Shown in pieces: positions 13,321 through 24,360 of a stretch of 64,000 nucleotides of DNA. Position 1 is the first letter of the stretch. Every line of letters begins with the position of its first letter. Under the pieces are notes generated by a model, which was not told the origin of the DNA, ran no database searches, and saw only the letters and a list, made by a program, of their open reading frames with translations. The stretch comes from Brachycybe producta. Lineage: Eukaryota; Arthropoda; Diplopoda; Playtdesmida; Andrognathidae. The position numbers and the translations under genes are program-made. The stretch lies in assembly GCA_036925085.1 (NCBI GenBank), contig JAUPFP010000174.1, positions 1 through 64,000 on the forward strand, read 5' to 3'.

Positions 13321-15092
13321 ATGGACTTCAACTTGGACTTTTTAATTCAACTTCAACTTCAACTTTAACTTCAACTTCAACTTTTACTTTAACTTCAGTT
13401 TCAACTTCAATTTCAACTTCAATTTCTACTTCAATTTCAACTTCAATTTCAACTTCAATTTCAACTTCAATTTCAACATCAATTTCAACTTCAATTTTAA
13501 CTTCAATATCAACTTTGATTTCAATTTCGACTTCAATTTCAACTTCGATTTCAACTTCAATTTCAACTTCAATTTCAACTTCAATTTCAACTTCAACTTC
13601 AACTTCAACTTCAACTTTAACTTCAACTTCAACTTCAACTTTAACTTCAACTTCAACTTAAACTTCAATTTTAACTTGAAGTTCAACTTCAATTTTAACT
13701 TCAATATCAACTTTGATTTCAATTTCGACTTAAATTTCAACTTCGATTTCAACTTCAATTTCAACTTCAATTTCAACTTCAATTTCAACTTCAACTTCAA
13801 CTTCAACTTCAACTTTAACTTCAATTTCAACTTCAATTTTAACTTCAATTTCAACTTCAATTTCAACTTCAATTTTAAATTCAATTTTAACTTCAATTTC
13901 AACTTGAATTTTAACTTCAATTTCAACTTAACTTCAACTTCAACTTCAACTTCACTTTCAAGTTCAACTTCAAATTCAACTTCAACTTCAACTTTAACTT
14001 CAACTTCAACTTCAACTTCAATTTTAACTTCAACTTCAACTTAAACTTCAATTTTAACTTCAATTTCAACATCAATTTCAACTTCAATTTCAACTTCAAA
14101 TTCAACTTCAATTTCAACTTTAGTTTCAACTTCAATTTCAACTTCAATTTCAACTTCAATTTTAACTTCGACTTCAACATGGACTTCAACTTGGATTTTT
14201 TTATTTAACTTCAACTTCAACTTCAACTTTAACTTCAACTTCAACTTCAAATTCAATTTCAACTTTAACTTAAAATTCAACTTCAACTTCAACTTCAACT
14301 TCAACTACAACTTCAACTTCAACTTCGACTTCAACTTGGACTTTTTAATTCAACTTCAACTTCAACTTTAACTTCAACTTCAACTTCAAATTCAATTTCA
14401 ACTTTAACTTAAAATTCAACTTCAACTTCAACTTCAACTTCAACTACAACTTCAACTTCAACTTCGACTTCAACTTGGACTTTTTAATTCAACTTCAACT
14501 TCAACTTTAACTTCAACTTCAACTTTTACTTTAACTTCAATTTCAACTTCAACTTCACCTTTAACTTTAACTTCAACTTCAACTTCAACTTCAACATAAC
14601 TTCAACTTCAAGATTAACTTCAACCTCAATTTTAACTTCAACTTCAACTTCAACTTCAACTTCAACTTCAACTTCAACTTTTACTTTAATTTCAACTTCA
14701 ACTTCAACTTCAGCTTTAACTTTAACTTCAACTTCAATTTCAACTTCAACATTAACTTCATCTTCAACTTTAACTTCAACTTCAACTTAAACTTCAACTT
14801 CAACTTCAGCTTCGATTTCAACTTTGACTTCAACTTGGACTTCAACTTTGAATTCAACTTCAACTTCAACTTTTACTTTAATTTCAACTTCAACTTCAAC
14901 TTCACCTTTAACTTTAACTTCAACTTCAATTTCAACTTCAACATTAACTTCAATTTCAACTTCAACTTTAACTTTAACTTCAACTTCGACTTCAACTTCG
15001 ACTTCAACTTCGACTTCAACTTCGACTTCAACTTCGACTTCAACTTCGACTTCAACTTCGACTTCAACTTCGACTTCAACTTCGACTTCAAC
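13321..15092. repeat. Domain-1 unit 7, type B (1772 bp)
   Basis: It is near-identical to unit 6, with the GGATTTTTTT variant at 14179 and the same 139-bp duplication. It is 12 bp longer, exactly one more minisatellite step: nine TTCGACTTCAAC copies at 14985-15092, the longest tract here. One private change, AACTTGAATTTTAAC, lies near 13,905. Confidence 0.88.
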
Positions 15093-16798
15093 ATGGACTT
15101 CAACTTGGACTTTTTAATTCAACTTCAACTTCAACTTTAACTTCAACTTCAACTTTTACTTTAACTTCAGTTTCAACTTCAATTTCAACTTCAATTTCTA
15201 CTTCAATTTCAACTTCAATTTCAACTTCAATTTCAACTTCAATTTCAACATCAATTTCAACTTCAATTTTAACTTCAATATCAACTTTGATTTCAATTTC
15301 GACTTCAATTTCAACTTCGATTTCAACTTCAATTTCAACTTCAATTTCAACTTCAATTTCAACTTCAACTTCAACTTCAACTTCAACTTTAACTTCAACT
15401 TCAACTTCAACTTTAACTTCAACTTCAACTTAAACTTCAATTTTAACTTGAAGTTCAACTTCAATTTTAACTTCAATATCAACTTTGATTTCAATTTCGA
15501 CTTAAATTTCAACTTCGATTTCAACTTCAATTTCAACTTCAATTTCAACTTCAATTTCAACTTCAACTTCAACTTCAACTTCAACTTTAACTTCAATTTC
15601 AACTTCAATTTTAACTTCAATTTCAACTTCAATTTCAACTTCAATTTTAAATTCAATTTTAACTTCAATTTCAACTTCAATTTTAACTTCAATTTCAACT
15701 TAACTTCAACTTCAACTTCAACTTCACTTTCAAGTTCAACTTCAAATTCAACTTCAACTTCAACTTTAACTTCAACTTCAACTTCAACTTCAATTTTAAC
15801 TTCAACTTCAACTTAAACTTCAATTTTAACTTCAATTTCAACATCAATTTCATCTTCAATTTCAACTTCAAATTCAACTTCAATTTCAACTTTAGTTTCA
15901 ACTTCAATTTCAACTTCAATTTCAACTTCAATTTTAACTTCGACTTCAACATGGACTTCAACTTGGATTTTTTTATTTAACTTCAACTTCAACTTCAACT
16001 TTAACTTCAACTTCAACTTCAAATTCAATTTCAACTTTAACTTAAAATTCAACTTCAACTTCAACTTCAACTTCAACTACAACTTCAACTTCAACTTCGA
16101 CTTCAACTTGGACTTTTTAATTCAACTTCAACTTCAACTTTAACTTCAACTTCAACTTCAAATTCAATTTCAACTTTAACTTAAAATTCAACTTCAACTT
16201 CAACTTCAACTTCAACTACAACTTCAACTTCAACTTCGACTTCAACTTGGACTTTTTAATTCAACTTCAACTTCAACTTTAACTTCAACTTCAACTTTTA
16301 CTTTAACTTCAATTTCAACTTCAACTTCACCTTTAACTTTAACTTCAACTTCAACTTCAACTTCAACATAACTTCAACTTCAAGATTAACTTCAACCTCA
16401 ATTTTAACTTCAACTTCAACTTCAACTTCAACTTCAACTTCAACTTTTACTTTAATTTCAACTTCAACTTCAACTTCAGCTTTAACTTTAACTTCAACTT
16501 CAATTTCAACTTCAACATTAACTTCATCTTCAACTTTAACTTCAACTTCAACTTAAACTTCAACTTCAACTTCAGCTTCGATTTCAACTTTGACTTCAAC
16601 TTGGACTTCAACTTTGAATTCAACTTCAACTTCAACTTTTACTTTAATTTCAACTTCAACTTCAACTTCACCTTTAACTTTAACTTCAACTTCAATTTCA
16701 ACTTCAACATTAACTTCAATTTCAACTTCAACTTTAACTTTAACTTCAACTTCGACTTCAACTTCGACTTCAACTTCGACTTCAACTTCGACTTCAAC
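15093..16798. repeat. Domain-1 unit 8, type B (1706 bp)
   Basis: This is the third consecutive type-B unit, with the GGATTTTTTT variant at 15951 and the 139-bp duplication. A private CAATTTCATCTTC change lies near 15,850. Only four TTCGACTTCAAC copies remain (16751-16798). Losing five copies relative to unit 7 accounts for 60 of the 66 bp difference. Confidence 0.88.
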
Positions 16799-17297
16799 AT
16801 GGACTTCAACTTGGACTTTTTAATTCAACTTCAACTTCAACTTTAACTTCAACTTCAACTTTTACTTTAACTTCAGTTTCAACTTCAATTTCAACTTCAA
16901 TTTCTACTTCAATTTCAACTTCAATTTCAACTTCAATTTCAACTTCAATTTCAACATCAATTTCAACTTCAATTTTAACTTCAATATCAACTTTGATTTC
17001 AATTTCGACTTCAATTTCAACTTCGATTTCAACTTCAATTTCAACTTCAATTTCAACTTCAATTTCAACTTCAACTTCAACTTCAACTTCAACTTTAACT
17101 TCAACTTCAACTTCAACTTTAACTTCAACTTCAACTTCAACTTCAATTTTAACTTGAAGTTCAACTTCAATTTTAACTTCAACTTCAACTTCAACTTCAA
17201 CTTTAACTTCAACTTCAACTTCAACTTTAACTTCAACTTCGACTTCAACTTCGACTTCAACTTCGACTTCAACTTCGACTTCAACTTCGACTTCAAC
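16799..17297. repeat. Domain-1 unit 9, deletion derivative (499 bp)
   Basis: It starts as a normal unit through the first ATATC-TTTGATT block and the CTTGAAGTTC joint near 17,154. It then passes directly into CTTCAACTTTAAC and five TTCGACTTCAAC copies (17238-17297). About 1.2 kb of unit interior is missing relative to its neighbours, and the two ends are intact. An unequal exchange or replication slip between similar tracts would give this structure. Confidence 0.82.
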
Positions 17298-18300
17298 ATG
17301 GACTTCAACTTGGACTTTTTAATTCAACTTCAACTTCAACTTTAACTTCAACTTCAACTTTTACTTTAACTTCAGTTTCAACTTCAATTTCAACTTCAAT
17401 TTCTACTTCAATTTCAACTTCAATTTCAACTTCAATTTCGACTTCAATTTCAACATCAATTTCAACTTCAATTTTAACTTCAATATCAACTTTGATTTCA
17501 ATTTCGACTTCAATTTCAACTTCGATTTCAACTTCAATTTCAACTTCAATTTCAACTTCAATTTCAACTTCAACTTCAACTTCAACTTCAACTTTAACTT
17601 CAACTTCAACTTCAACTTTAACTTCAACTTCAACTTAAACTTCAATTTTAACTTGAAGTTCAACTTCAATTTTAACTTCAATATCAACTTTGATTTCAAT
17701 TTCGACTTAAATTTCAACTTCGATTTCAACTTCAATTTCAACTTCAATTTCAACTTCAATTTCAACTTCAACTTCAACTTCAACTTCAACTTTAACTTCA
17801 ATTTCAACTTCAATTTTAACTTCAATTTCAACTTCAATTTCAACTTCAATTTTAAATTCAATTTTAACTTCAATTTCAACTTCAATTTTAACTTCAATTT
17901 CAACTTAACTTCAACTTCAACTTCAACTTCACTTTCAAGTTCAACTTCAAATTCAACTTCAACTTCAACTTTAACTTCAACTTCAACTTCAACTTCAATT
18001 TTAACTTCAACTTCAACTTAAACTTCAATTTTAACTTCAATTTCAACATCAATTTCAACTTCAATTTCAACTTCAAATTCAACTTCAATTTCAACTTTAG
18101 TTTCAACTTCAATTTCAACTTCAATTTCAACTTCAATTTTAACTTCGACTTCAACATGGACTTCAACTTGGATTTTTTTATTTAACTTCAACTTCAACTT
18201 CAACTTTAACTTCAACTTCAACTTCAGCTTCGATTTCAACTTTGACTTCAACTTGGACTTCAACTTCGACTTCAACTTCGACTTCAACTTCGACTTCAAC
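17298..18300. repeat. Domain-1 unit 10, truncated type B (1003 bp)
   Basis: It follows type B to the GGATTTTTTT landmark variant at 18156. It then jumps within about 55 bp to the CAGCTTCGATTTC marker near 18,226, a distance of about 610 bp in unit 6. The CTACAAC segments and the TTTACTTTAATTTC part between are lost. Three TTCGACTTCAAC copies remain (18265-18300), the shortest tract. Confidence 0.82.
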
Positions 18301-19650
18301 ATGGACTTCAACTTGGACTTTTTAATTCAACTTCAACTTCAACTTTAACTTCAACTTCAACTTTTACTTTAACTTCAGTTTCAACTTCAATTTCAACTTC
18401 AATTTCTACTTCAATTTCAACTTCAATTTCAACTTCAATTTCAACTTCAATTTCAACATCAATTTCAACTTCAATTTTAACTTCAATATCAACTTTGATT
18501 TCAATTTCAACTTCAATTTCAACTTCAATTTCAACTTCAACTTCAACTTCAACTTCAACTTTAACTTCAACTTCAACTTCAACTTTAACTTCAACTTCAA
18601 CTTCAACTTCAATTTTAACTTGAAGTTCAACTTCAATTTTAACTTCAATATCAACTTTGATTTCAATTTCGACTTAAATTTCAACTTCGATTTCAACTTC
18701 AATTTCAACTTCAATTTCAACTTCAATTTCAACTTCAACTTCAACTTCAACTTCAACTTTAACTTCAATTTCAACTTCAATTTCAACTTCAATTTCAACT
18801 TCAATTTTAACTTCAATATCAACTTTGATTTCAATTTCGACTTCAATTTCAACTTCGATTTCAACTTCAATTTCAACTTCGATTTCAACTTCAATTTCAA
18901 CTTCAATTTCAACTTCAATTTCAACTTCAAATTCAATTTTAACATCAATTTCAACTTCAATTTTAACTTCAATATCAACTTTGATTTCAATTTCAACTTC
19001 AATTTCAACTTCGATTTCAACTTCAATTTCAACTTCAATTTCAACTTCAATTTCAACTTCAATTTCAACTTCAACTTCAACTTCAACTTCAATTTCAACT
19101 TCAATTTCAACTTCAATTTCAACTTCAATTTTAACTTCAATATCAACTTTGATTTCAATTTCGACTTCAATTTCAACTTCGATTTCAACTTCAATTTCAA
19201 CTTCGATTTCAACTTCAATTTCAACTTCAATTTCAACTTCAATTTCAACTTCAAATTCAATTTTAACATCAATTTTAACTTCAATTTTAACTTCAATATC
19301 AACTTTGATTTCAATTTCAACTTCAATTTCAACTTCGATTTCAACTTCAATTTCAACTTTAATTTCAACTTCAATTTCAACTTCAATTTCAACTTCAAAT
19401 TCAATTTTAACATCAATTCCAACTTCAATTTTAACTTCAATATCAACTTTGATTTCAATTTCAACTTCAATTTCAACTTCGATTTCAACTTCAATTTCAA
19501 CTTCAATTTCAACTTCAATTTCAACTTCAAATTCAATTTTAACATCAATTTCAACTTCAATTTTAACTTCAATATCAACTTTGATTTCAATTTCAACTTC
19601 AATTTTAACTTCAATATCAACTTTGATTTCAATTTCGACTTCAATTTCAA
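18301..19650. repeat. Domain-1 unit 11, type A, running into domain 2
   Basis: It has type-A block order, with ATATC-TTTGATT blocks near 18490, 18650, 18820, 18975, 19140, 19300, 19440, 19570 and 19615. The last ones are packed more tightly, about 50-130 bp apart. The first block after the landmark is shorter than in units 3-5. The unit does not reach another CAGCTTCGATTTC marker; instead domain-2 variants begin after a TTCTATTTC change near 19,665. Confidence 0.8.
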
Positions 19651-20230
19651 CTTCGATTTCAACTTCTATTTCAACTTCAATTTCAACTTCAATTTCAACT
19701 TCAACTTCAACTTCAACTTTAACTTCAATTTCAACTTCAATTTCAACTTCAATTTCAGCTTCAATTTCAACATCAATTTCAACTTCAATTTCAGTGTCAA
19801 CTTCAATTTCAATGTCAACTTCAATTTCAAACTTAACTTCAACTTCAACTTCTCCTTCAAGTTCAACTTCAAATTTAACTTCAACTTCAACTTTAACTTC
19901 AACTTAAACTTAAACTTCAATTTTAACTTCAATTTCAACTTCAATTTCAACTTCACTTTCAACGTCAATTTCAACTTCAATTTCTACTTCATTTTCAACT
20001 TTAATTTCAACTTCAATTTCAACTTCAATTTCAACTTCAATTTCAACTTCAATTTCAACTTCAATTTCAACTTCAACTTCAACTTCAGTTTCAACTTCAA
20101 TTTCAACTTCAATTTCAATTTCAACTTCAACTTCAATTTCAACTTCAATTTCAACTTCAATTTCAACTTCAATTTCAACTTCAATTTCAACTTCAATTTC
20201 AACTTCAATTTCAACTTCAACTTCAATTTC
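19651..20230. repeat. Domain 1/2 transition
   Basis: The TTTGATT and TTCGAC variants stop. CAGCTTCAATTTCAACATC, CAGTGTC, AATGTC and CTCCTTCAAG variants appear (19,755-19,865), then AACTTAAACTTAAAC near 19,905 and CTTTCAACGTC near 19,955. The rest is plain dodecamer. The CAGTGTC...CTCCTTCAAG stretch also occurs in the odd insert of unit 1 near 2,505-2,575. Confidence 0.72.
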
Positions 20231-22020
20231 AACTTCAATTTTAATTTCAAGTTGAACTTAACTTCAACTTCAACTTCAACTTCACTTTCAAGTTCAACTT
20301 CAATTTCAACTTCAATTTCAGTGTCAAATTCAATTTCAATGTCAACTTCAATTTCAAATTCAGTTTCAACTTCAACTTTAGTTTCAACTTCAACTTCAGT
20401 TTCAACTTCAATTTAAATGTCAATTTCAACTTTAATTTCAACTTCAACTTTAACTTTAATTTCAACTTCAATTTCAACTTCAATGTCAACTTCAATTTCA
20501 ACTTCATTTTCAATTTCAATTTCAACTTCAATTTCAACTTCAATTTCAACTTCAATTTCAACTTCAATTTCAGCTTCAATTTCAACATCAATTTCAACTT
20601 CAATTTCAGTGTCAAATTCAATTTCAATGTCAACTTCAATTTCAAACTTAACTTCAACTTCAACTTCTTTTTCAAGTTCAACTTCAAATTTAACTTCAAC
20701 TTCAACTTTAACTTCAACTTAAACTTAAACTTCAATTTTAACTTCAATTTCAACTTCAATTTCAACTTCACTTTCAACGTCAATTTCAACTTCAATTTCT
20801 ACTTCAATTTCTACTTCATTTTCAACTTTAATTTCAACTTCAATTTTAACTTCAATTTCAACTTCAATTTCAACTTCAATTTCAACTTCAATTTCAACTT
20901 CAATTTCAACTTCAATTTCAACTTCAATTTCTACTTCGATTTGAACTTCGACATCAACATGGACTTCAACTTGGACTTTTTAATTTAACTTCAACTTCAA
21001 CTTCAATTTCAACTTCAACTTCAACTTTAACTTCAACTTTTACTTAACTTCAACTTCAACTTTAACTTCAACTTCAAATCCAACTTCAACTTCAACTTTA
21101 ACTTTAACTTCAACTTCAACTTTAACTTCAACTTCAACTTCAACTTCAATTTTAACTTCGATTTTACTTCAATTTCAACTTCAATTTCAACTTCAATTTT
21201 AACTTCAATTTCAACTTCAATTTCAACTTCCATTTCAACTTCAATTTCAACTTCAACTTCAACTTCAACTTCAATTTCAAACTTAACTTCAACTTCATCT
21301 TCAAGTTCAACTTCAAATTCAAATTCAACTTCAACTTTAACCTTAACTTAAACTTAAACTTCAATTTTAACATCAATTTCAACTTCAATTTCAACTTCAA
21401 TTTCAACTTCAATTTCAACTTCAATTTCAACTTCAATTTCAACTTCAATTTCAACTTCAATTTCAACTTCAATTTCAACTTCAACTTCAACTTCAGTTTC
21501 AACTTCAATTTTAACTTCAATTTCAACTTCAATTTTAACTTCAATTTCAACTTCAATTTCAACTTCAATTTCAACTTCAATTTCAACTTCAATTTCAACT
21601 TCAATTTCAACTTCAATTTCAACTTCAATTTCAACTTCAATTTCAACTTCAATTTCAACTTCAATTTCAACTTCAATTTCAACTTCAATTTCAACTTCAA
21701 TTTCAACTTCCACTTCAATTTCAAACTTAACTTCAACTTCAACTTAACTTCAACTTCAACTTTAACTTCACATTCAAGTTCAACTTCAAATTCAACTTCA
21801 ACTTCAACTTTAACTTCAATTAAACTTAAACTTCAATTTCAACTTCAAATTCAACTTCAACTTCAACTTCAAGTTCAACTTCAAATTTAACTTCAACTTC
21901 AACTTTAACTTCAACTTCAACTTAAACTTCAATTTTAAATTCCAATTCAACTTCAATTTCAACTTCAATTTCAACTTCAAATTCAACTTCAACTTCAACT
22001 TTAACCTTAACCTTAACTTA
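20231..22020. repeat. Copy 1 of a segment duplicated 5.86 kb downstream
   Basis: It opens with TTTCAAGTTGAACTTAAC (GTTG at 20251), then CAGTGTCAAATTC, AATGTC and TTCTTTTTCAAG variants. It contains a domain-1 type landmark, ATGGACTTCAACTTGG, at 20959. The same ordered variants recur exactly 5,856 bp later, dropping to 5,820 bp after about 21,740 because copy 1 has three more dodecamers in its plain tract. A private difference is TTTAAATGTC near 20,412 against TTTCAATGTC in copy 2. Confidence 0.85.
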
Positions 22021-24360
22021 AACTTAAACTTCAATTTTAACTTCAATTTCAACTTCATTTTCAACTTCAATTTCAACTTCAATTTCAACTTCAATTTCAA
22101 CTTCAATTTCAACTTCAATTTCAACTTCAATTTCAACTTCAATTTCAACTTCAATTTCAACTTCAATTTCAACTTCAATTTCAACTTCAACTTCAACTTC
22201 AGTTTCAACTTCAATTTCAACTTCAATTTCAACTTCAATTTCAACTTCAATTTCAACTTCAATTTCAACTTCAATTTCAATGTCAACTTCAATTTCAATG
22301 TCAACTTCAATTTCAAACTTAACTTTAACTTCAACTTAACCTTCAAGTTCAACTTCAAATTTAACTTAACTTCAACTTTAACTTCAACTAAACTTAAACT
22401 TCAATTTTAACTACAATTTCAACTTCAATTTCAACATCAATTTCAACTTCAATTTCAACTTCAATTTCAACTTCAATTTCAACTTCAATTTCAACTTCAA
22501 ATTCAACTTCAGTGTCAACTTCAATTTCAATGTCAACTTCAACTTCAATTTCAACTTTATTTTTAACTTCAATTTCAACTTCAAATCAACTTCAACTTCA
22601 ACTTCAATTTCAACTTCAATTTCAACTTCAATTTCAACTTCAATTTCAACTTCAATTTCAACTTCAATTTCAATGTCGACTTCAAGTTCATTGTCAATTT
22701 CAATTTCAAACTTAACTTCAACTTCAACTTTACATTCAAGTTCAACTTCAAATTTAACTTCAACTTCAACTTTAACTTCAACTTCAACTTAAACTTCAAT
22801 TTTAACTTCAAATTCAACTTCAATTTCAACTTCAATTTCAACTTCAAACTCAACTTCAACTTCAACTTTAACCTTAACCTTAACTTAAACTTAAACTTCA
22901 ATTTTAACTTCAATTTCAACTTCAATTTCAACTTCAATTTCAACTTCAATTACAACTTCAATTTCAACTTCAGTTTCAACTTCAATTTAAATTCAATTTC
23001 AACTTCAAATTCAACTTCAATTTCAACTTCAATTTCAACTTCAATTTCAACTTCAATTTCAACTTCAATTTCAACTTCAATTTCAACTTCCACTTCAATT
23101 TCAAACTTAACTTCAACTTCAACTTAACTTCAACTTCAACTTTAACTTCACTTTCAAGTTCAACTTCAAATTCAACTTCAACTTCAACTTTAACTTCAAT
23201 TAAACATAAACTTCAATTTCAACTTCAAATTCAACTTCAACTTCAACTTTAATTTCAACTTCAATTTCAACTTCAATTTCAACTTCAATTTCAACTTCAA
23301 TTTCAACTTCAACTTTAACTTCAATTAAACTTAAACTTCAATTTCAACTTCAAATTTAACTTAACTTCAACTTTAACTTGAACTTAAACTTAAACTTCAA
23401 TTTTAACTTCAATTTCAACTTCAATTTCAACATCAATTTCAACTTCAATTTCAACTTCAATTTCAACTTCAATTTCAACTTCAATTTCAACTTCAATTTC
23501 AACTTCAATTTCAACTTCAATTTCAACTTCAATTTCAACTTCAATTTTAACTTCAATTTCAACTTCAATTTCAACTTCAATTTTAACTTCAATTTCAACT
23601 TCAATTTCAACTTCAATTTTAACTTCAATTTCATCTTCAATTACAACTTCAATTTCAACTTCAGTTTCAACTTCAATTTTAACTTCAATTTCAACTTCAA
23701 TTTTAACTTCAATTTCAACTTCAATTTCAACTTCAATTTCAACTTCAATTTCAACTTCAGTTTCAACTTCAATTTCAATGTCAACTTCAATTTCAATTTC
23801 AACTTCAATTTTAACTTCAATTACAACTTCAATTTCAACTTCAGTTTCAACTTCAATTTTAACTTCAATTTCAACTTCAATTTTAACTTCAATTTCAACT
23901 TCAATTTCAACTTCAATTTCAACTTCAATTTCAACTTCAATTTCAACTTCAATTTCAACTTCAATTTTAACTTCAATTTCAACTTCAATTTCAACTTTAA
24001 TTTCAACTTCAATTTCAACTTCAATTTCAACTTTAATTTCAACTTCAATTTCAACTTCAATTTCAACTTCCACTTCAATTTCAAACTTAACTTCAACTTC
24101 AACTTAACTTCAACTTCAACTTTAACTTCACTTTCAAGTTCAACTTCAAATTCAACTTCAACTTCAACTTTAACTTCAATTAAACTTAAACTTCAATTTC
24201 AACTTCAAATTCAACTTCAACTTCAACTTCAAGTTCAACTTCAAATTTAACTTCAACTTCAACTTTAACTTCAACTTCAACTTAAACTTCAATTTTAACT
24301 TCAAATTCAACTTCAATTTCAACTTCAATTTCAACTTCAAATTCAACTTCAACTTCAACT
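22021..24360. repeat. Domain-2 block: first Q and P landmarks and dodecamer tracts
   Basis: This holds dodecamer tracts with an early Q block (GTCGAC at 22675, GTTCATTG variant), R blocks (AACCTTAACCTTAAC near 22,868) and P blocks ending CAATTAAAC near 23,200, 23,318 and 24,181. The first of these is mutated to AAACATAAAC. A single-base loss (AAATCAAC) sits near 22,583 relative to the matching sites at 25,779 and 35,415. Confidence 0.7.

Larger units (their letters stand above)
1..19650. repeat. Domain 1: higher-order repeat of 1.6-2.0 kb units
   Basis: A diverged landmark, AACATGGACTTCAACTTGG followed by ACTTTTTAATT, recurs eleven times and delimits units of 2808, 1603, 1897, 1933, 1963, 1760, 1772, 1706, 499 and 1003 bp. 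A shared upstream marker (CAGCTTCGATTTCAACTTTG) precedes most landmarks by about 250-300 bp. Units share long runs of the same variant hexamers in the same order, which is the signature of amplification of a large unit and not of the hexamer alone. The right edge is approximate: type-A sequence gives way near 19,650 to sequence with GTGTC and ATGTC variants. Confidence 0.88.

Noticed and set aside
18406..19662. Leu-Lys repeat open frames on the - strand, also at 5831-7057, 7770-8990, 9703-10947 and 30518-31750
   Set aside because: TTG AAG and TTG AAA steps are stop-free by composition. The frames recur in each HOR unit with the DNA and show no amino-acid conservation beyond DNA identity.
18620..20416. 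Open frame of about 598 codons on the + strand (Phe-Asn then Ser-Thr repeats)
   Set aside because: It is entirely hexamer repeat, crosses the domain 1/2 boundary, overlaps open frames in another + frame and on the - strand, and has no domain, signal or codon bias beyond the satellite itself.
20959..20990. Domain-1 landmark in domain 2 as a transposon insertion end
   Set aside because: No terminal inverted repeats, target-site duplication or coding sequence; it moves with the surrounding satellite in the 5,856-bp duplication.
22675..22680. GTCGAC in Q blocks as a functional protein-binding palindrome
   Set aside because: It is a one-step variant context of the hexamer, is lost (GTTGAC) in several copies, and nothing else supports a binding site; kept only as a subfamily marker.
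22868..22900. Telomere array
   Set aside because: Only two AACCTT hexamers occur together, embedded in TTCAAC satellite and repeated in fixed HOR context; a telomere would be a long pure run.
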